Source of the DNA: Lachnospiraceae bacterium V9D3004
GTDB taxonomy: Bacteria; Bacillota; Clostridia; Lachnospirales; Lachnospiraceae
NCBI GenBank assembly: GCA_000621985.1
Contig: JHWW01000008.1
Span: 1-64,000, forward strand
Direction of reading: 5' to 3'
Length of the DNA stretch: 64,000 nucleotides
Every line of letters starts with the position of its first letter. The stretch's first letter is position 1. Shown one piece after another: positions 40,001 to 46,955 of this stretch. The notes under the pieces were generated by a model. That model was not told the DNA's origin. It made no database searches and was given only the letters and a program-made list of their open reading frames with translations. The translations under genes were made by a program, and so were the position numbers.

Positions 40001-43000
40001 GGAGCAGGAACCGAAGCATCGCCTTATCTCATTAGCTCCAATGATGACTGGGATATGTTCGCAGAAGGAATTATGAACAGAGTTGAGGTTGACAAATACT
40101 ACAAGCTGACAAGTGATATAACTGTAACCGATATGGTCGGAATATATAACAGTAACTCAACTTACGCAAGACCGTTCAAGGGAACACTTGACGGCGCAAA
40201 AGAAGGGGGAGGATGTTATAAGCTGACATTCAATTACGAAGCAATCGGAGAGAATGCAGCACCATTTGCATTTATTGTAGATGCCACGATCAAGAATCTT
40301 ACAGTGGAAGGATCAATAACATCCGGTTACAAGTTTGCAGCGGGAATAGCGGCTCAGTGCGCAGGAACATCAAGCATTACGAACTGTACATGTGCTGTGA
40401 CAATTGAAAATACATTCGCGTCGCGTTCAGATGCTACAAATGGTGGTTTTGTAGCCGTAATATCAAGTGCCGACTGTGTGCTTACATTCAATAACTGCGC
40501 ATTTACAGGTAAGCTTCTTGGTGAGAATGCAACCTGTAACGGTGGATTCGTCGGATATACCAATGGGCAGATCAAGTATACTAACTGTATATTCGCTCCG
40601 ACAGAGCTTACAGTGAGTACAACCGGAGGCTCGACATTCAACCGCAACGGCAAAAACACGTATGAGTATTCATATTATACGATGCAATTAGGCACTTTGG
40701 ATCAGGGTGGTCAGGCTGCGATGAATAAGCCGAGACCGGCATATACGGAACCGTTAACAAATGGTCATATGTGCGAATACCGTGAATTTGCATATGGCAA
40801 TAAGTATTACATTGATATTGCTGAAGAAACAACGATAGATCTTAGCAGTGATAAGTCATATGATGTAACCGGATCCGATGTTATGTCTGCAGTATCAGAC
40901 GATCTTACCGTAAGATGCGGTGACAGAGAACTTGAAAAAGGAACTGATTATACCTTCGTTGTTACCGACAGCGAAAGTAATAACTTAACAGAGATAACCG
41001 CGGCAGGTGACTACACACTCACCATTACCGGTGCCGGTGATTACTCGGGATCAAAGAGTATCACGTTCAGGGTTCTTAGCTATCTGTCAGGAAAAGGAAC
41101 TGAGACTGATCCTTATATCATCAGTAGTTCAGATGACTGGAGTAAGGTGGCAGAGAATGTAAATAATGGCTACAAAGCAGATCGCTACTATAAGCTTGAT
41201 GATTCGATCGGTGATGAAGGTATTGATGTATCAGAAGCTGTGGGAAGTGAAGGGCATCCATTCTCAGGTACATTTGACGGTAATGGAAAGAAGATCAATG
41301 CATCAATATCAGGCACCGAAACAGAGGCATTGTTCGGATATATTGACGGTGCGGTAATTAAGAACTTCACTCTTGCAGGTTCCGTAAGAGGCGACGATGA
41401 TACGGCAGCAGTTGTCGGAGTCGCAGTTAATAAGAATTATGAAGACGATGTATGCACCAATGCCAATATCATAGAGGATGTGGTTGTTACCGCAACTGTA
41501 ACGTGCATACGTAATAATTACGGAGGAATCCTTGGGCATGCAAAGAAATCACACACTACTGTAAAGAATTGCGTATTCATGGGAAGGATCTTCAAAGACA
41601 CAAGCTTAACTGTAAGCGCAGGTGTTATATGCGGCAGGTGTGAAGAAGGTTGTGAGCTGGTTATAGAACACTGCTTAGAGGCTGGAATGAACTACACAGC
41701 CGATCATGTTGCTATGATAGGACGCATATCAAACTACGGAACAGTGACGGATACGTATTACACTAGGGATACTATAGGTACTCCTTCATCGAATTGTATG
41801 AGAGGTGCCATGGCATACACGGCCTTTGATAGTATGCCGGGTGGTAATACATACGCTAAGGGAGTGGTATTTGCAGATTGCATGTATTATACGCTCGATC
41901 TGCCGGAGGGAATGTCGGTTGATGGAGATACATTGTATATGTGTATTCCTAAGGACGATAACGGAATTAATACATTAACTCTTAACAGTAAGTATAACAA
42001 TATCAGGATATATGATAATGGCGGCAAGGGCGGACAGACCGGAAGTGACGAAGGAAGTAAGACAGATCAGAATAACGGTAACTACAGCAACAATTGTGAC
42101 GGTTATCTTGATATAACCGCTCCTGAAGGCTGTGTCATAAGGCTTACCGGAACCGTTGCAACGCAAAGTGCGACTGACGGGGACTATCTGACGGTATATG
42201 ATGGAACAGATGCTGGCGCGGCAGTACTTCTGAATAAGAAGAGCAGCTACCCGAATTACGGCGTGCCTGCAGATATAGGAACCGTGACCGGTACAGGTAA
42301 CAGCATGAGGTTATATTTCCACTCGGATACCACATGGAACTGCGCGGGACTTGAACTTACGGTATCATATTTGACAAAGTATAACGTGACTTATGATCTT
42401 GCAGACGGTAGTTACAGAACGGGAGAAAGCAATCCTGTAAGTTATACATCAGAGATGGAGGATATAATACTCACTAATCCTTATAAGACCGGTTACGCAT
42501 TCGATGGCTGGTATGAGACTGATGAAGATGGCAAACCTACAGGTGATCCGGTAACTAAGATCGCTTCAGGTTCAACAGGTGATAAGTCATATGTCGCAAA
42601 GTGGACGGCTACCGCTTACAGTATAGAATACGAACTTAATGGCGGTGAGTTCACAGGAACTTATGATGAGAATTATACAATAGAGTCCGATGCCATAACA
42701 CTGTCAGAGCCTGTTAAGAGCGGATCTCAGTTCGATGGCTGGTATGAGAATGTAACATTTAACGGTAATAAGGTTACAAAGATTCCTGCGAGATCGACCG
42801 GAAACAGGAAGTTCTATGCGAAATTCATAAATCTTTCCCTGCTTGGATTCAGTGATACATATGAACCGGACGGAAGCAAAGAGAAGCCTTATATCATAAG
42901 CAGTACGGAAGGATGGAACTTCTTCTGTGATTCATTGCAGGATAATGACAGATGGAATCGCTTTGAAGGAAAGTATATAAGACTTGATGACAATATTACG

Positions 43001-46000
43001 GTATCGAAGATTGCGGGAACAAGCGGGCATGATTTCGCCGGAATATTCGATGGTAACGGTAAGACCATTACATTTAATTACACATATGATGGTACTACTG
43101 ACGGAATCGCACCATTCGGTTATGTGGAGGAAGATGTAGAGATCTATGATCTTAGTGTTGTGGCTGATATTAAAGTTAAGCATGCAAGCACCGGAACCGA
43201 AAAATGTCCGGTCAGTGCACTTGTCGGCAAACAGTATGGAACGACCACGATTGAGAGATGCACGGTAAGCGGAGTTATTGATTCCAATACCAAGTTCACG
43301 GGAGGTATCATCGGTGAAGTACACGGAACTGTATATATTACCAATTGCCGAAGCAGTGTAGATATAATCAGTAGTATATCAGGTGATGGCTCAAACGGCG
43401 GTATTATCGGAATCAAACAAAAGGATACAGAGGGATATATCACCGGTTGTGTATATAACGGAAGACTTCTTACCACAAAAGCAACGACATCATGTGGAGG
43501 CATCGTCGGATACAATAATAACACTCTTGAGGTAAAGGACAGCTTGTACATACCGGCAGATATAGAAGAGGGAACTACGGAAGTATCCCAAACATCAAGC
43601 AGTACATTCTCACGTGGTAGCGGAACTATAACCAACTGTTATTATACGAGGAATCTCGGTGGCATACAGGGTAGCGGTATACATAAGATCACCGCAGGTG
43701 ATAATATTACGGGACTGAACTTCGGTGCAGGAAAGACTTACAGCGTAAGTGGTATTACAATATATTCAAATGCATTAAAATACGGTGATACATATTATGG
43801 CGCAGATAACAGTATTATACCTGTTGTTCCTGAATATGCGGAACCTGCGGAAGGTTACAGACTGGCAGAGATCAAAGCAAGTACAGGTTCATTTGCAGAC
43901 AATAAGCTGAATACTGATTCATATGATGTTGAATTGTCGGCAGAATATGAGCTCATACCGGTTGAACTTGAGTTTGCCGGACAGCCGGGTGATATTGAAC
44001 TGACTTACGGATACACCGGTGACGACAGTAAACTTACGGTTAACGTGACGATCAATAAAGCAACCGAGGGCGAATATACTTACGCATATCAGTGGTATAC
44101 ATGTGGTAATCTGAATAAGCTTAATGCAGTTGCAATTGAAGGTGCGAACAGTGCAAGCTACATTATTCCTGAAGGTAAGAATGCGGGAACAAGGGAATAT
44201 TATTATTGCAAAGTTACCGCAACCAAGACATCTGACAGTACAACTACGGAAGCTGAATCAGATGTGGCTTATGTACTTGTGGTGAAAGCACCGGTAACTG
44301 TTAAAGCCAAGGATATGAGCAGGAAGTATGGAGAAGATGATCCGACATATGAAGTTGATATCGAAGGACTTAAGAACGATGATCCGGAAAGCAAGATAAC
44401 TTACAGCATTGATCGTGAAGAGGGCAGTGTTCCCGGAACTTATAAGATTACGGTTTCAGGTGTTGCAGTTCAGGGCAATTATACTGTAAGTTACGTTGAA
44501 GGAACATTTACGATCAATAAAGCAGAGGCACCGTCAGGTAAACCTTCAGAGACCATGAATGTGTCATACAGTAAGAAGAAGGTTAGTGATGTAGAACTCG
44601 ACGATAACTGGACATGGGCTGAAGATGATGCAGACAAAGAGCTTACACCTGGTACAGCGTTAACAGCTACGGCAGTATATAACGGAAGCGATAAAGGTAA
44701 GGGCTTCTATGAGTCCGAAAGTATAGAAGTATCAATAACAAGAAGTTCCTGTGCTCATGGAAAGCTCACAAAGAAGGATAGAGTTGAAGCAACCTGTACC
44801 AAAGACGGTAACATCGAATACTGGACATGTGACGAATGTGGTTTGTTATTCTCTGATGCTGATGGTCAGAACGAGATAACTCTTGCCGATACGGTTATAC
44901 CTCACGGACATGAATGGGGCGAGACAACATATGTATGGAATGCTGATCATACAGAATGTACCGGAACAAGGGAATGTGCTAATTGCGATGAGACTGATAC
45001 GGCTACGGCATCCAAGGAAGAAGGAACAGTCACAAGTGTAGTTAAAAAGCAGGCAGGATGTACTGAGTATGGTACAACAACTTATACGGCAACATTCACT
45101 AAAGAGGGATTCACTGAACAGTCAGTGGATGTTGATGATATCAATCCAAGCGGTCATAAATTCGGCGCTGTCGGATATACATGGGGAGATAATAATTCCA
45201 CATGTACTGCTTACAGGATATGTGAGAATGATCCGTCACATATTGACAGCGAGACAGTGAATACCACAAGTGAAGTAACAAAAGCTGCCACCTGTAAGGA
45301 AAAAGGCGAGACAACTTATAAAGCCGTATTCGAGAATGAGTTATTCGGTACCAAGACGCTCACTGTTGAAGATATAGACATTCTTACAACCCATACGCCG
45401 GGTAATGCTGTAGAAGAGAATAAGATTCATGCAAAGTGCAAAGAAGCAGGATCTTATGACGAGGTTATATACTGCAGCGTGTGCGGTAAGGAACTCAGCA
45501 GGTCGAAGAAGACCATAACACCTTCCGGACATGACTGGGGAGAATGGACAGTAGTCAAAGAAGCAACTGAGACAGAAGATGGTGAGGAAGAAAGAGTATG
45601 TAAAAATGATCCGACGCATGTAGATACAAGGACTATTCCAAAGTTAACGCATGTCCATGATCTTGAAAAGGAAGTCGCTCATGACTCAACATGTAAGGAC
45701 ACAGGTAATATCGAATATTGGAAATGTAAGGATTGCGGAAGGTTATATACAGACAATACGGCAGCTACCGAGATCGATATCGAAGACACTGTTGTAGCAA
45801 AGAAACCGCATACACCGGGTGATCCGGCCAGTGAGAATCTGCATGATGCAACATGTGATACTGACGGTTATTATGATGAAGTAACATATTGTACAGAATG
45901 CGGTACTGAGATAAGCAGAGTCAAGAAGACTATTCATGCGGATCATGACTGGGGAGAATGGACAGTTATCAAGACTCCGACAGTTGACGAAGAAGGTATT

Positions 46001-46846
46001 GAAGAAAGAGTATGTAAGCGCAATCCGGAACATAGGCAGACAAGACCGATCTCGAAGGCAACGCCGGCGCCTACGGCAAGTCCGACGGCAGCACCGACAG
46101 CAACGGCAACAGCTAATCCGTCAGCGAATCCGTCAGCGAATCCATCGGCAGTACCGACAGCAACTGCAACGGTTAAGCCATCAGCGAACCCGTCAGCGAA
46201 TCCATCGGCAGTACCGACAGCAACTGCAACGGTTAAGCCATCAGCGAACCCGTCAGCGAATCCATCGGCAGTACCGACAGCAACTGCAACGGTTAAGCCA
46301 TCAGCGAACCCGTCAGCTGATCCTTCGGCAGTACCGACAGCAGTTCCTTCGCAGGTACCGACACCGTCGCCATCGGCTGTACAGCCTGACGCATCCCCGT
46401 CTGCATCACCTGCAGAAGAAGAATCGGCAGTGGTTACAGTTAAGAAGCTTAAGTACAAGCTTAACGAAGGTAAAGCAACGGCGATCGTCACAGGAGCAGT
46501 TAACAGCAAAGAAAAGAAACTTGTAATACCTGCGACCATTACTGTATCGGGCAAGGTATATAAGGTTACGGGAATTGCAAAGAACGCCTTCAAGGGCATG
46601 ACGGAACTTACCAAGGTAACAATAGGTAAGAACGTGAAAACAATCGGAGCTAAGGCATTCTATGGATGTAAGAAGCTTGACACCATAACATTCAAGGGTA
46701 ACAAGCCTCCGAAGTTTGGAAAAGATGCATACAGGAATATCGCAAAGAAAGCGGTATACAAGGTACCTACGGCAGCAAAGACTGCATACAGGAAGAAACT
46801 CAAAAACAAAAAAACAGGTTATGTTAAGACACAGAAGATCAAATAG
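28046..46846 (+). CDS. Giant secreted surface protein with 14 GLUG blocks, CUB, InlB, MBG and BspA-LRR modules
   Basis: This encodes 6266 residues. GGGGGAGAG fits the ATG at 28046; an in-frame ATG at 28031 lies before that site and has none of its own. A signal peptide covers about 1-37. Fourteen GLUG-type blocks follow, each opening PYIIxSxDDW, passing FxGTFDGN, IKNLT and GGFVG, and closing with a Tyr-rich end; most are joined by an MBG-like linker (YTYxVxxxGxYTLTVTGKGNYxGT). A CUB-like domain (about 4647-4777) and two InlB repeats precede block 14. Then come an Ig-like domain, an MBG domain (5416-5494), about 430 residues with repeated CxxCG motifs, a Pro/Ala/Ser linker (6007-6127) and a Lys-rich BspA-type LRR end. 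No LPXTG is present. A role in adhesion is inferred. Confidence 0.9.
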   Translation: MKKPKHSIKRSLAFMMALVLIIGLLPTQPYTKVAKASDGSLTGSGDSADDPILIEDIGDWGAFASNVNSGIEYEGKYIKLISDIGSEDSPVTYMVGEESDHYFKGILDGGGKKLTVAIDKQDDHIAPFGGIDGAKISNLKVSGTIETSGTHVAGIVAAFRGNDNVIENCTVDSDTTIKSNGGYAAGIVDCASESNSSIKVKNCVFAGKITGHEANIDHVAGIAGNSEDNISFEDGILIKNCLESGTYENVSSMHPISLQQDNIIVTDCYYVSDAKSVEGDQDADIYNKVFEGASKVYRASEALPQSAVGIYTKKNLVPGNIYGGEDNKYYVKNNITIENTSYPCDGTHAVTGISPVVKDGDTTLEEGEDKDYTYVIKDSENNTVAKDNITTAGDYTITFSGKNDYSGTLTATLTVFDCEVLEGAGTAENPYLIKNADDWTVFNSYVNNGITDKVYKLADNFDNSADGSAITTPVGSDAHPFCGTFDGNNKTLHVAINDSDNPGTALFRYVSDAVIKNLTEEGTVNGTIHTAALVGFVKSGSGTIDSCIINTAVEVVAANNGNRHMGGIVGHGKMSKITIKDSVFTGSMNNSSHYAGGLLGWSDGCTLNVANSLFVGSFTGSETNGFHPIAVKNANNIMSGDASGAYYVSSITPTLTNNSYIAAAGRKVYSEAQSEFCKKLTFKNGTSYYLKDAEITTGVESHYAYTGNPHDITPEVTFDGVTLTAGESGDYTYTLTSDSDTSENPESLDSITDEGGYTLTVTGRGDYAGTYTKKVYVVRALNGGDDTNDGSQDHPYIINSADDWAIFVRNINAGFGKDKAYKLTADITVDGNVAGMVGTSDNKFAGTLDGSYVEDEETKRHKITFNYTAGADDAALFGYIENATIKNIDIDGEITTGYHNAAGIAAHASGDNTNITNCINNIIIRSTLTEYSESNNSNHGGFVAINDGKIVFDNCAFTGKLLGINVCGFGGFVGYSSRQANNAIHYKDCLFAPAQITMKSNNSRAFHRSINNAFTGKFTDTYYTDVINSSEIHNICLINGDQCTKVYRELPDGFNEVKKLADENNYFIKIDPNDITVENVKSSYTYNFDRRTHLIVSPVLKIGGVKLSYSNDKDYICRIVDKSSATDLGLPPQAGIDRAGEYTVKMTGANKYAGTITKDFTVVDGLCTLDKTTEEAGSEDNPYIIEQGEDWSKFVSLINAGKGLNSVYKITYNIVIDDTVAKSGMAGTSEYKFAGTIDGEYELWQDHYDKHSITFDNPNTNNTVNSLFGYINGATIKNLKVEGNVQAENDYTAAIAKYNYGDSTIEKCTNNVTIAGTESPTQYNAGFVGNNTAGSTITFNGCRFGGKLTGENASHSAGFVGNNQGSEGSVTYTDCLFAPTELTMSTEGSSTFNGGEEGSFTRTYYTTAFGDEQGTAIYTSLPDDSSQNIYKKITLDDGNDYYSKGTVNISGIRESYPNAGSVISINPVVSYDGDVLTVAAGEDDNDYSYEIKNSEGTVVERITGAGVYTVTFTGHGDYIGTVSRNVVVYNKDTLDTEDGTNSNAGSASNPYIITNSADWYLFTSIVNQNGSENKHYKLKADITVTADSNNDVAGTSSKPFAGYFSGKDGDEVHTLTVNCGNNFRNEYTAPFYFTAGATISDLKVAGDISLPTRQRLAGLIGNNIDSVTHVKNVIVDTNICGSKECAGFAVDGSKVVFEDCAYTGKIEALKYNGGFCKIVNEESGFTRCLFAPDEGSFTSDSGNFYYDANGDSVTITDCYYAAALGSSTQGTRVYADPDSMQGLGNKVTLADGNDYYIPGTASVTAEETYIYNAEGITITPVVTYNGSTLDPSNYDISYTEKNNAGEDVPVATVADTGTYTLIATGKGNYGGHITTTFEVLLAGSGTEEAPYIINSAGNWTTFVKNINAGNGNDAYYKLTSDINVGIVSAGDMAGTSDHKFAGTFDGTKEGGGNYKLRVSCSGIKANDAAPFGYINGAVIKNITVAGEITTGYKYAGGIAAHSYGDTTIEDCVSNVIIISTMTGNALQDGTHGGFIGVAESGCNLTFRRCVFGGRLLGELTKNCGGFVGWNSGNDITYIKCLFAPDVITIDADGSATFNRNGHNDFNGTYYLTQFGEVQGIRAYADTSDEGIFRKNTLHGVDYYIPVNVVISGVSDFYNSVNDAKNIRYSVSFDNNPAVRGTDYTVKLDGNEIDTDTITLTEACDHTFTVIPKEGTGCCGEYNMIINVPGDLAGEGTEDDPYIIKGNSDYITFANKVNSGYSYIGEYIRLDGDINTTLMVGDANNRFKGTFDGNGHKVTVDYNTTEDYTGLFRVIEGAVIKNLTIEGSITSNQDDCGGIAGRTYGNTVIENCVSSVTITGNFPSNRATNVDYAGFVGVMGTGGHTLTFRNCVFDGKLLGENASFCGGYLGNNSGTVNVIDCLFAPKEITMPTLSSNNTVLAATFIRDASDGTSTYERSYYTRTFGKEQGTVAYKAVPADALCKKVTFAGGRDYYVSVVDDINIEGVDKVVHYNNEEISITPVLTCGEDTLSAGESGDYTYAVYDSNGQTVDGSITETGEYTLKITGKGTYYGSMSFTFTVASALTGEGTYSSPYIIDSGDAWDRFASLVNKGDTFDGKYIKLNNDITVSQYVGSDENNSFGGIFDGAGHIINASYNVGLIGGVAPFSYIKNAVIKNLKVTGTIRSKGYHTAGLAGFVYGDNNLIKNCVVTATIQPDSNYAGGIIGHGTSAGITIEDCVFAGKIEGITTNRTNIGGMCGWCESDARIIIKHCLEAGDFETMIGSMHPIGLTQTAATVTDTLCVNDRKGSPDRIYSAGGVSGDVPKAYAEPQDYCRKYTWAFTWANETTDSYTYYDRSDPVIDVEDYYYDGETPVTVEPDVTYNGTTLVKDTDYTISIAKKNVDTEEYEDIDEINITSVGDYRVTVTGKGDYVGTKSALFTVKSGLKGDGTASSPYLIGSADDWDMFATHIDNGIHIDSYYKLTSDIIVTKMAGIHKSDANEARPFKGHLDGEKDNGGCYKLTFNYTTEAEQAAPFGYLNGAVISNIEFAGSIVTNKKYAGGIAAHSSGNTNIRNCVSDVTIESTYTSETDGTHAGFIAVNESGGQISFYNCAFTGKLLGANATSSSGFVGYASGSVNYTDCLFAPSEITMNTKNSATFNRNNRNTFTRAYYTVPFGTVQGSSVSVEPMEDLCTRVTAADGNRYYADIAKDVVTGINSSYDYTGSELTIEPDMSYYDTALIEGTDYTYSVEPEEVKEVGEYSLTVTGKGNYSGKFTIPFHVVDKLSGAGKAGDPYIINSADDWHIFTNRLAIGVGNNKYYKLTDDITIDADDKTYMAGTADNRFKGTFDGADHTLTFNYTAEEAETAPFRYIENATIKNLTTAGTISTGYKYASGIAAYVYGTTTIEKCISNATISSTFAGTEQDGTHGGLVAVNQSNATLTFKDCAFTGKLLGEMAACFGGYVGWNAGTVSYTDCLVAPSEVTMSTTQSATFNRNAKNNTFTRVYYTTSLGQAPAEAISVSRAPLTDFCKKHILADGKDYYIQVVDYDIISGINNAYTYTGSDIMITPVVKSNGQALTADTDYTYKYAMRDAETGEYAETTSVKEVGDYRCVITGKDNYAGTAAYDFRINPGLTGAGTEESPYIIASSDDWRIFGEKVNSEINNEYYKLADDFDNTDSPITVTVGTSEHPFSGTFDGNGKTINVNIIDMSNQGTAPFRYVSDATIKNLTVAGTVTGMTHAAGLVGFTYSGLNTIDSCIIKTKVRVGTTSGNRHMGGIVGHGVKAALTIKDSVFAGEMSNAANQAGGMLGWSDGSTLKIYNSLFAGSYTGTARSGFHPIAVRSANAIMTCDIKGAYYIDTASPGLTGSGYIAAAGTKVYTEPQDELCKKCTWADTYSYYVTGVEVKVDSVYYGDGESEVAVDPVVTYNNTELTGGTDYTVSYAKKNTEGEYEPVTGVTDLGDYRVIVTGKGTCAGTKSADFSVVRWLAGAGTEASPYLISSNDDWDMFAEGIMNRVEVDKYYKLTSDITVTDMVGIYNSNSTYARPFKGTLDGAKEGGGCYKLTFNYEAIGENAAPFAFIVDATIKNLTVEGSITSGYKFAAGIAAQCAGTSSITNCTCAVTIENTFASRSDATNGGFVAVISSADCVLTFNNCAFTGKLLGENATCNGGFVGYTNGQIKYTNCIFAPTELTVSTTGGSTFNRNGKNTYEYSYYTMQLGTLDQGGQAAMNKPRPAYTEPLTNGHMCEYREFAYGNKYYIDIAEETTIDLSSDKSYDVTGSDVMSAVSDDLTVRCGDRELEKGTDYTFVVTDSESNNLTEITAAGDYTLTITGAGDYSGSKSITFRVLSYLSGKGTETDPYIISSSDDWSKVAENVNNGYKADRYYKLDDSIGDEGIDVSEAVGSEGHPFSGTFDGNGKKINASISGTETEALFGYIDGAVIKNFTLAGSVRGDDDTAAVVGVAVNKNYEDDVCTNANIIEDVVVTATVTCIRNNYGGILGHAKKSHTTVKNCVFMGRIFKDTSLTVSAGVICGRCEEGCELVIEHCLEAGMNYTADHVAMIGRISNYGTVTDTYYTRDTIGTPSSNCMRGAMAYTAFDSMPGGNTYAKGVVFADCMYYTLDLPEGMSVDGDTLYMCIPKDDNGINTLTLNSKYNNIRIYDNGGKGGQTGSDEGSKTDQNNGNYSNNCDGYLDITAPEGCVIRLTGTVATQSATDGDYLTVYDGTDAGAAVLLNKKSSYPNYGVPADIGTVTGTGNSMRLYFHSDTTWNCAGLELTVSYLTKYNVTYDLADGSYRTGESNPVSYTSEMEDIILTNPYKTGYAFDGWYETDEDGKPTGDPVTKIASGSTGDKSYVAKWTATAYSIEYELNGGEFTGTYDENYTIESDAITLSEPVKSGSQFDGWYENVTFNGNKVTKIPARSTGNRKFYAKFINLSLLGFSDTYEPDGSKEKPYIISSTEGWNFFCDSLQDNDRWNRFEGKYIRLDDNITVSKIAGTSGHDFAGIFDGNGKTITFNYTYDGTTDGIAPFGYVEEDVEIYDLSVVADIKVKHASTGTEKCPVSALVGKQYGTTTIERCTVSGVIDSNTKFTGGIIGEVHGTVYITNCRSSVDIISSISGDGSNGGIIGIKQKDTEGYITGCVYNGRLLTTKATTSCGGIVGYNNNTLEVKDSLYIPADIEEGTTEVSQTSSSTFSRGSGTITNCYYTRNLGGIQGSGIHKITAGDNITGLNFGAGKTYSVSGITIYSNALKYGDTYYGADNSIIPVVPEYAEPAEGYRLAEIKASTGSFADNKLNTDSYDVELSAEYELIPVELEFAGQPGDIELTYGYTGDDSKLTVNVTINKATEGEYTYAYQWYTCGNLNKLNAVAIEGANSASYIIPEGKNAGTREYYYCKVTATKTSDSTTTEAESDVAYVLVVKAPVTVKAKDMSRKYGEDDPTYEVDIEGLKNDDPESKITYSIDREEGSVPGTYKITVSGVAVQGNYTVSYVEGTFTINKAEAPSGKPSETMNVSYSKKKVSDVELDDNWTWAEDDADKELTPGTALTATAVYNGSDKGKGFYESESIEVSITRSSCAHGKLTKKDRVEATCTKDGNIEYWTCDECGLLFSDADGQNEITLADTVIPHGHEWGETTYVWNADHTECTGTRECANCDETDTATASKEEGTVTSVVKKQAGCTEYGTTTYTATFTKEGFTEQSVDVDDINPSGHKFGAVGYTWGDNNSTCTAYRICENDPSHIDSETVNTTSEVTKAATCKEKGETTYKAVFENELFGTKTLTVEDIDILTTHTPGNAVEENKIHAKCKEAGSYDEVIYCSVCGKELSRSKKTITPSGHDWGEWTVVKEATETEDGEEERVCKNDPTHVDTRTIPKLTHVHDLEKEVAHDSTCKDTGNIEYWKCKDCGRLYTDNTAATEIDIEDTVVAKKPHTPGDPASENLHDATCDTDGYYDEVTYCTECGTEISRVKKTIHADHDWGEWTVIKTPTVDEEGIEERVCKRNPEHRQTRPISKATPAPTASPTAAPTATATANPSANPSANPSAVPTATATVKPSANPSANPSAVPTATATVKPSANPSANPSAVPTATATVKPSANPSADPSAVPTAVPSQVPTPSPSAVQPDASPSASPAEEESAVVTVKKLKYKLNEGKATAIVTGAVNSKEKKLVIPATITVSGKVYKVTGIAKNAFKGMTELTKVTIGKNVKTIGAKAFYGCKKLDTITFKGNKPPKFGKDAYRNIAKKAVYKVPTAAKTAYRKKLKNKKTGYVKTQKIK
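46141..46320 (+). repeat. Three near-perfect 60-bp in-frame repeats (Pro/Ser/Ala linker)
   Basis: Units 46141-46200 and 46201-46260 are identical and 46261-46320 differs only at its end; degenerate partial copies flank them (from 46081 and to about 46342). Each unit codes 20 residues of the type PSAVPTATATVKPSANPSAN. They form the stiff linker between the Cys-rich region and the C-terminal LRR. Such identity indicates recent expansion. Confidence 0.95.
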
Positions 46847-46847
46847 G

Positions 46848-46909
46848 ACTGTTATGCCCCCAATGTTCATCAAAGCATCACAACAATGAACATTGGGGCG
46901 CCAAACAGT
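46848..46909. repeat. Dispersed palindromic repeat, copy 2
   Basis: CCCCAATGTTCAT (46858-46870) pairs perfectly with ATGAACATTGGGG (46886-46898), and ACTGTT (46848-46853) with AACAGT (46904-46909). It follows the giant gene stop directly but has no T-tract, so termination here is doubtful. Sequence blocks and loop length match the copy at 7104-7170. Confidence 0.75.
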
Positions 46910-46955
46910 TACAATTTAATCATCAAAATAATTAAAAGCAGGGAGAGAACATAAT

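Noticed and set aside
45943-46614. Antisense frame rich in GFADGLTVAVAVGTAD repeats
   Set aside because: It is the complement of the 60-bp Pro/Ser/Ala linker repeats and has no start signals.
46858-46898. Intrinsic terminator of the 6266-residue gene
   Set aside because: The 13-bp stem is strong but is followed by CGCCAAAC, not a T-tract; it fits the dispersed palindrome family better.
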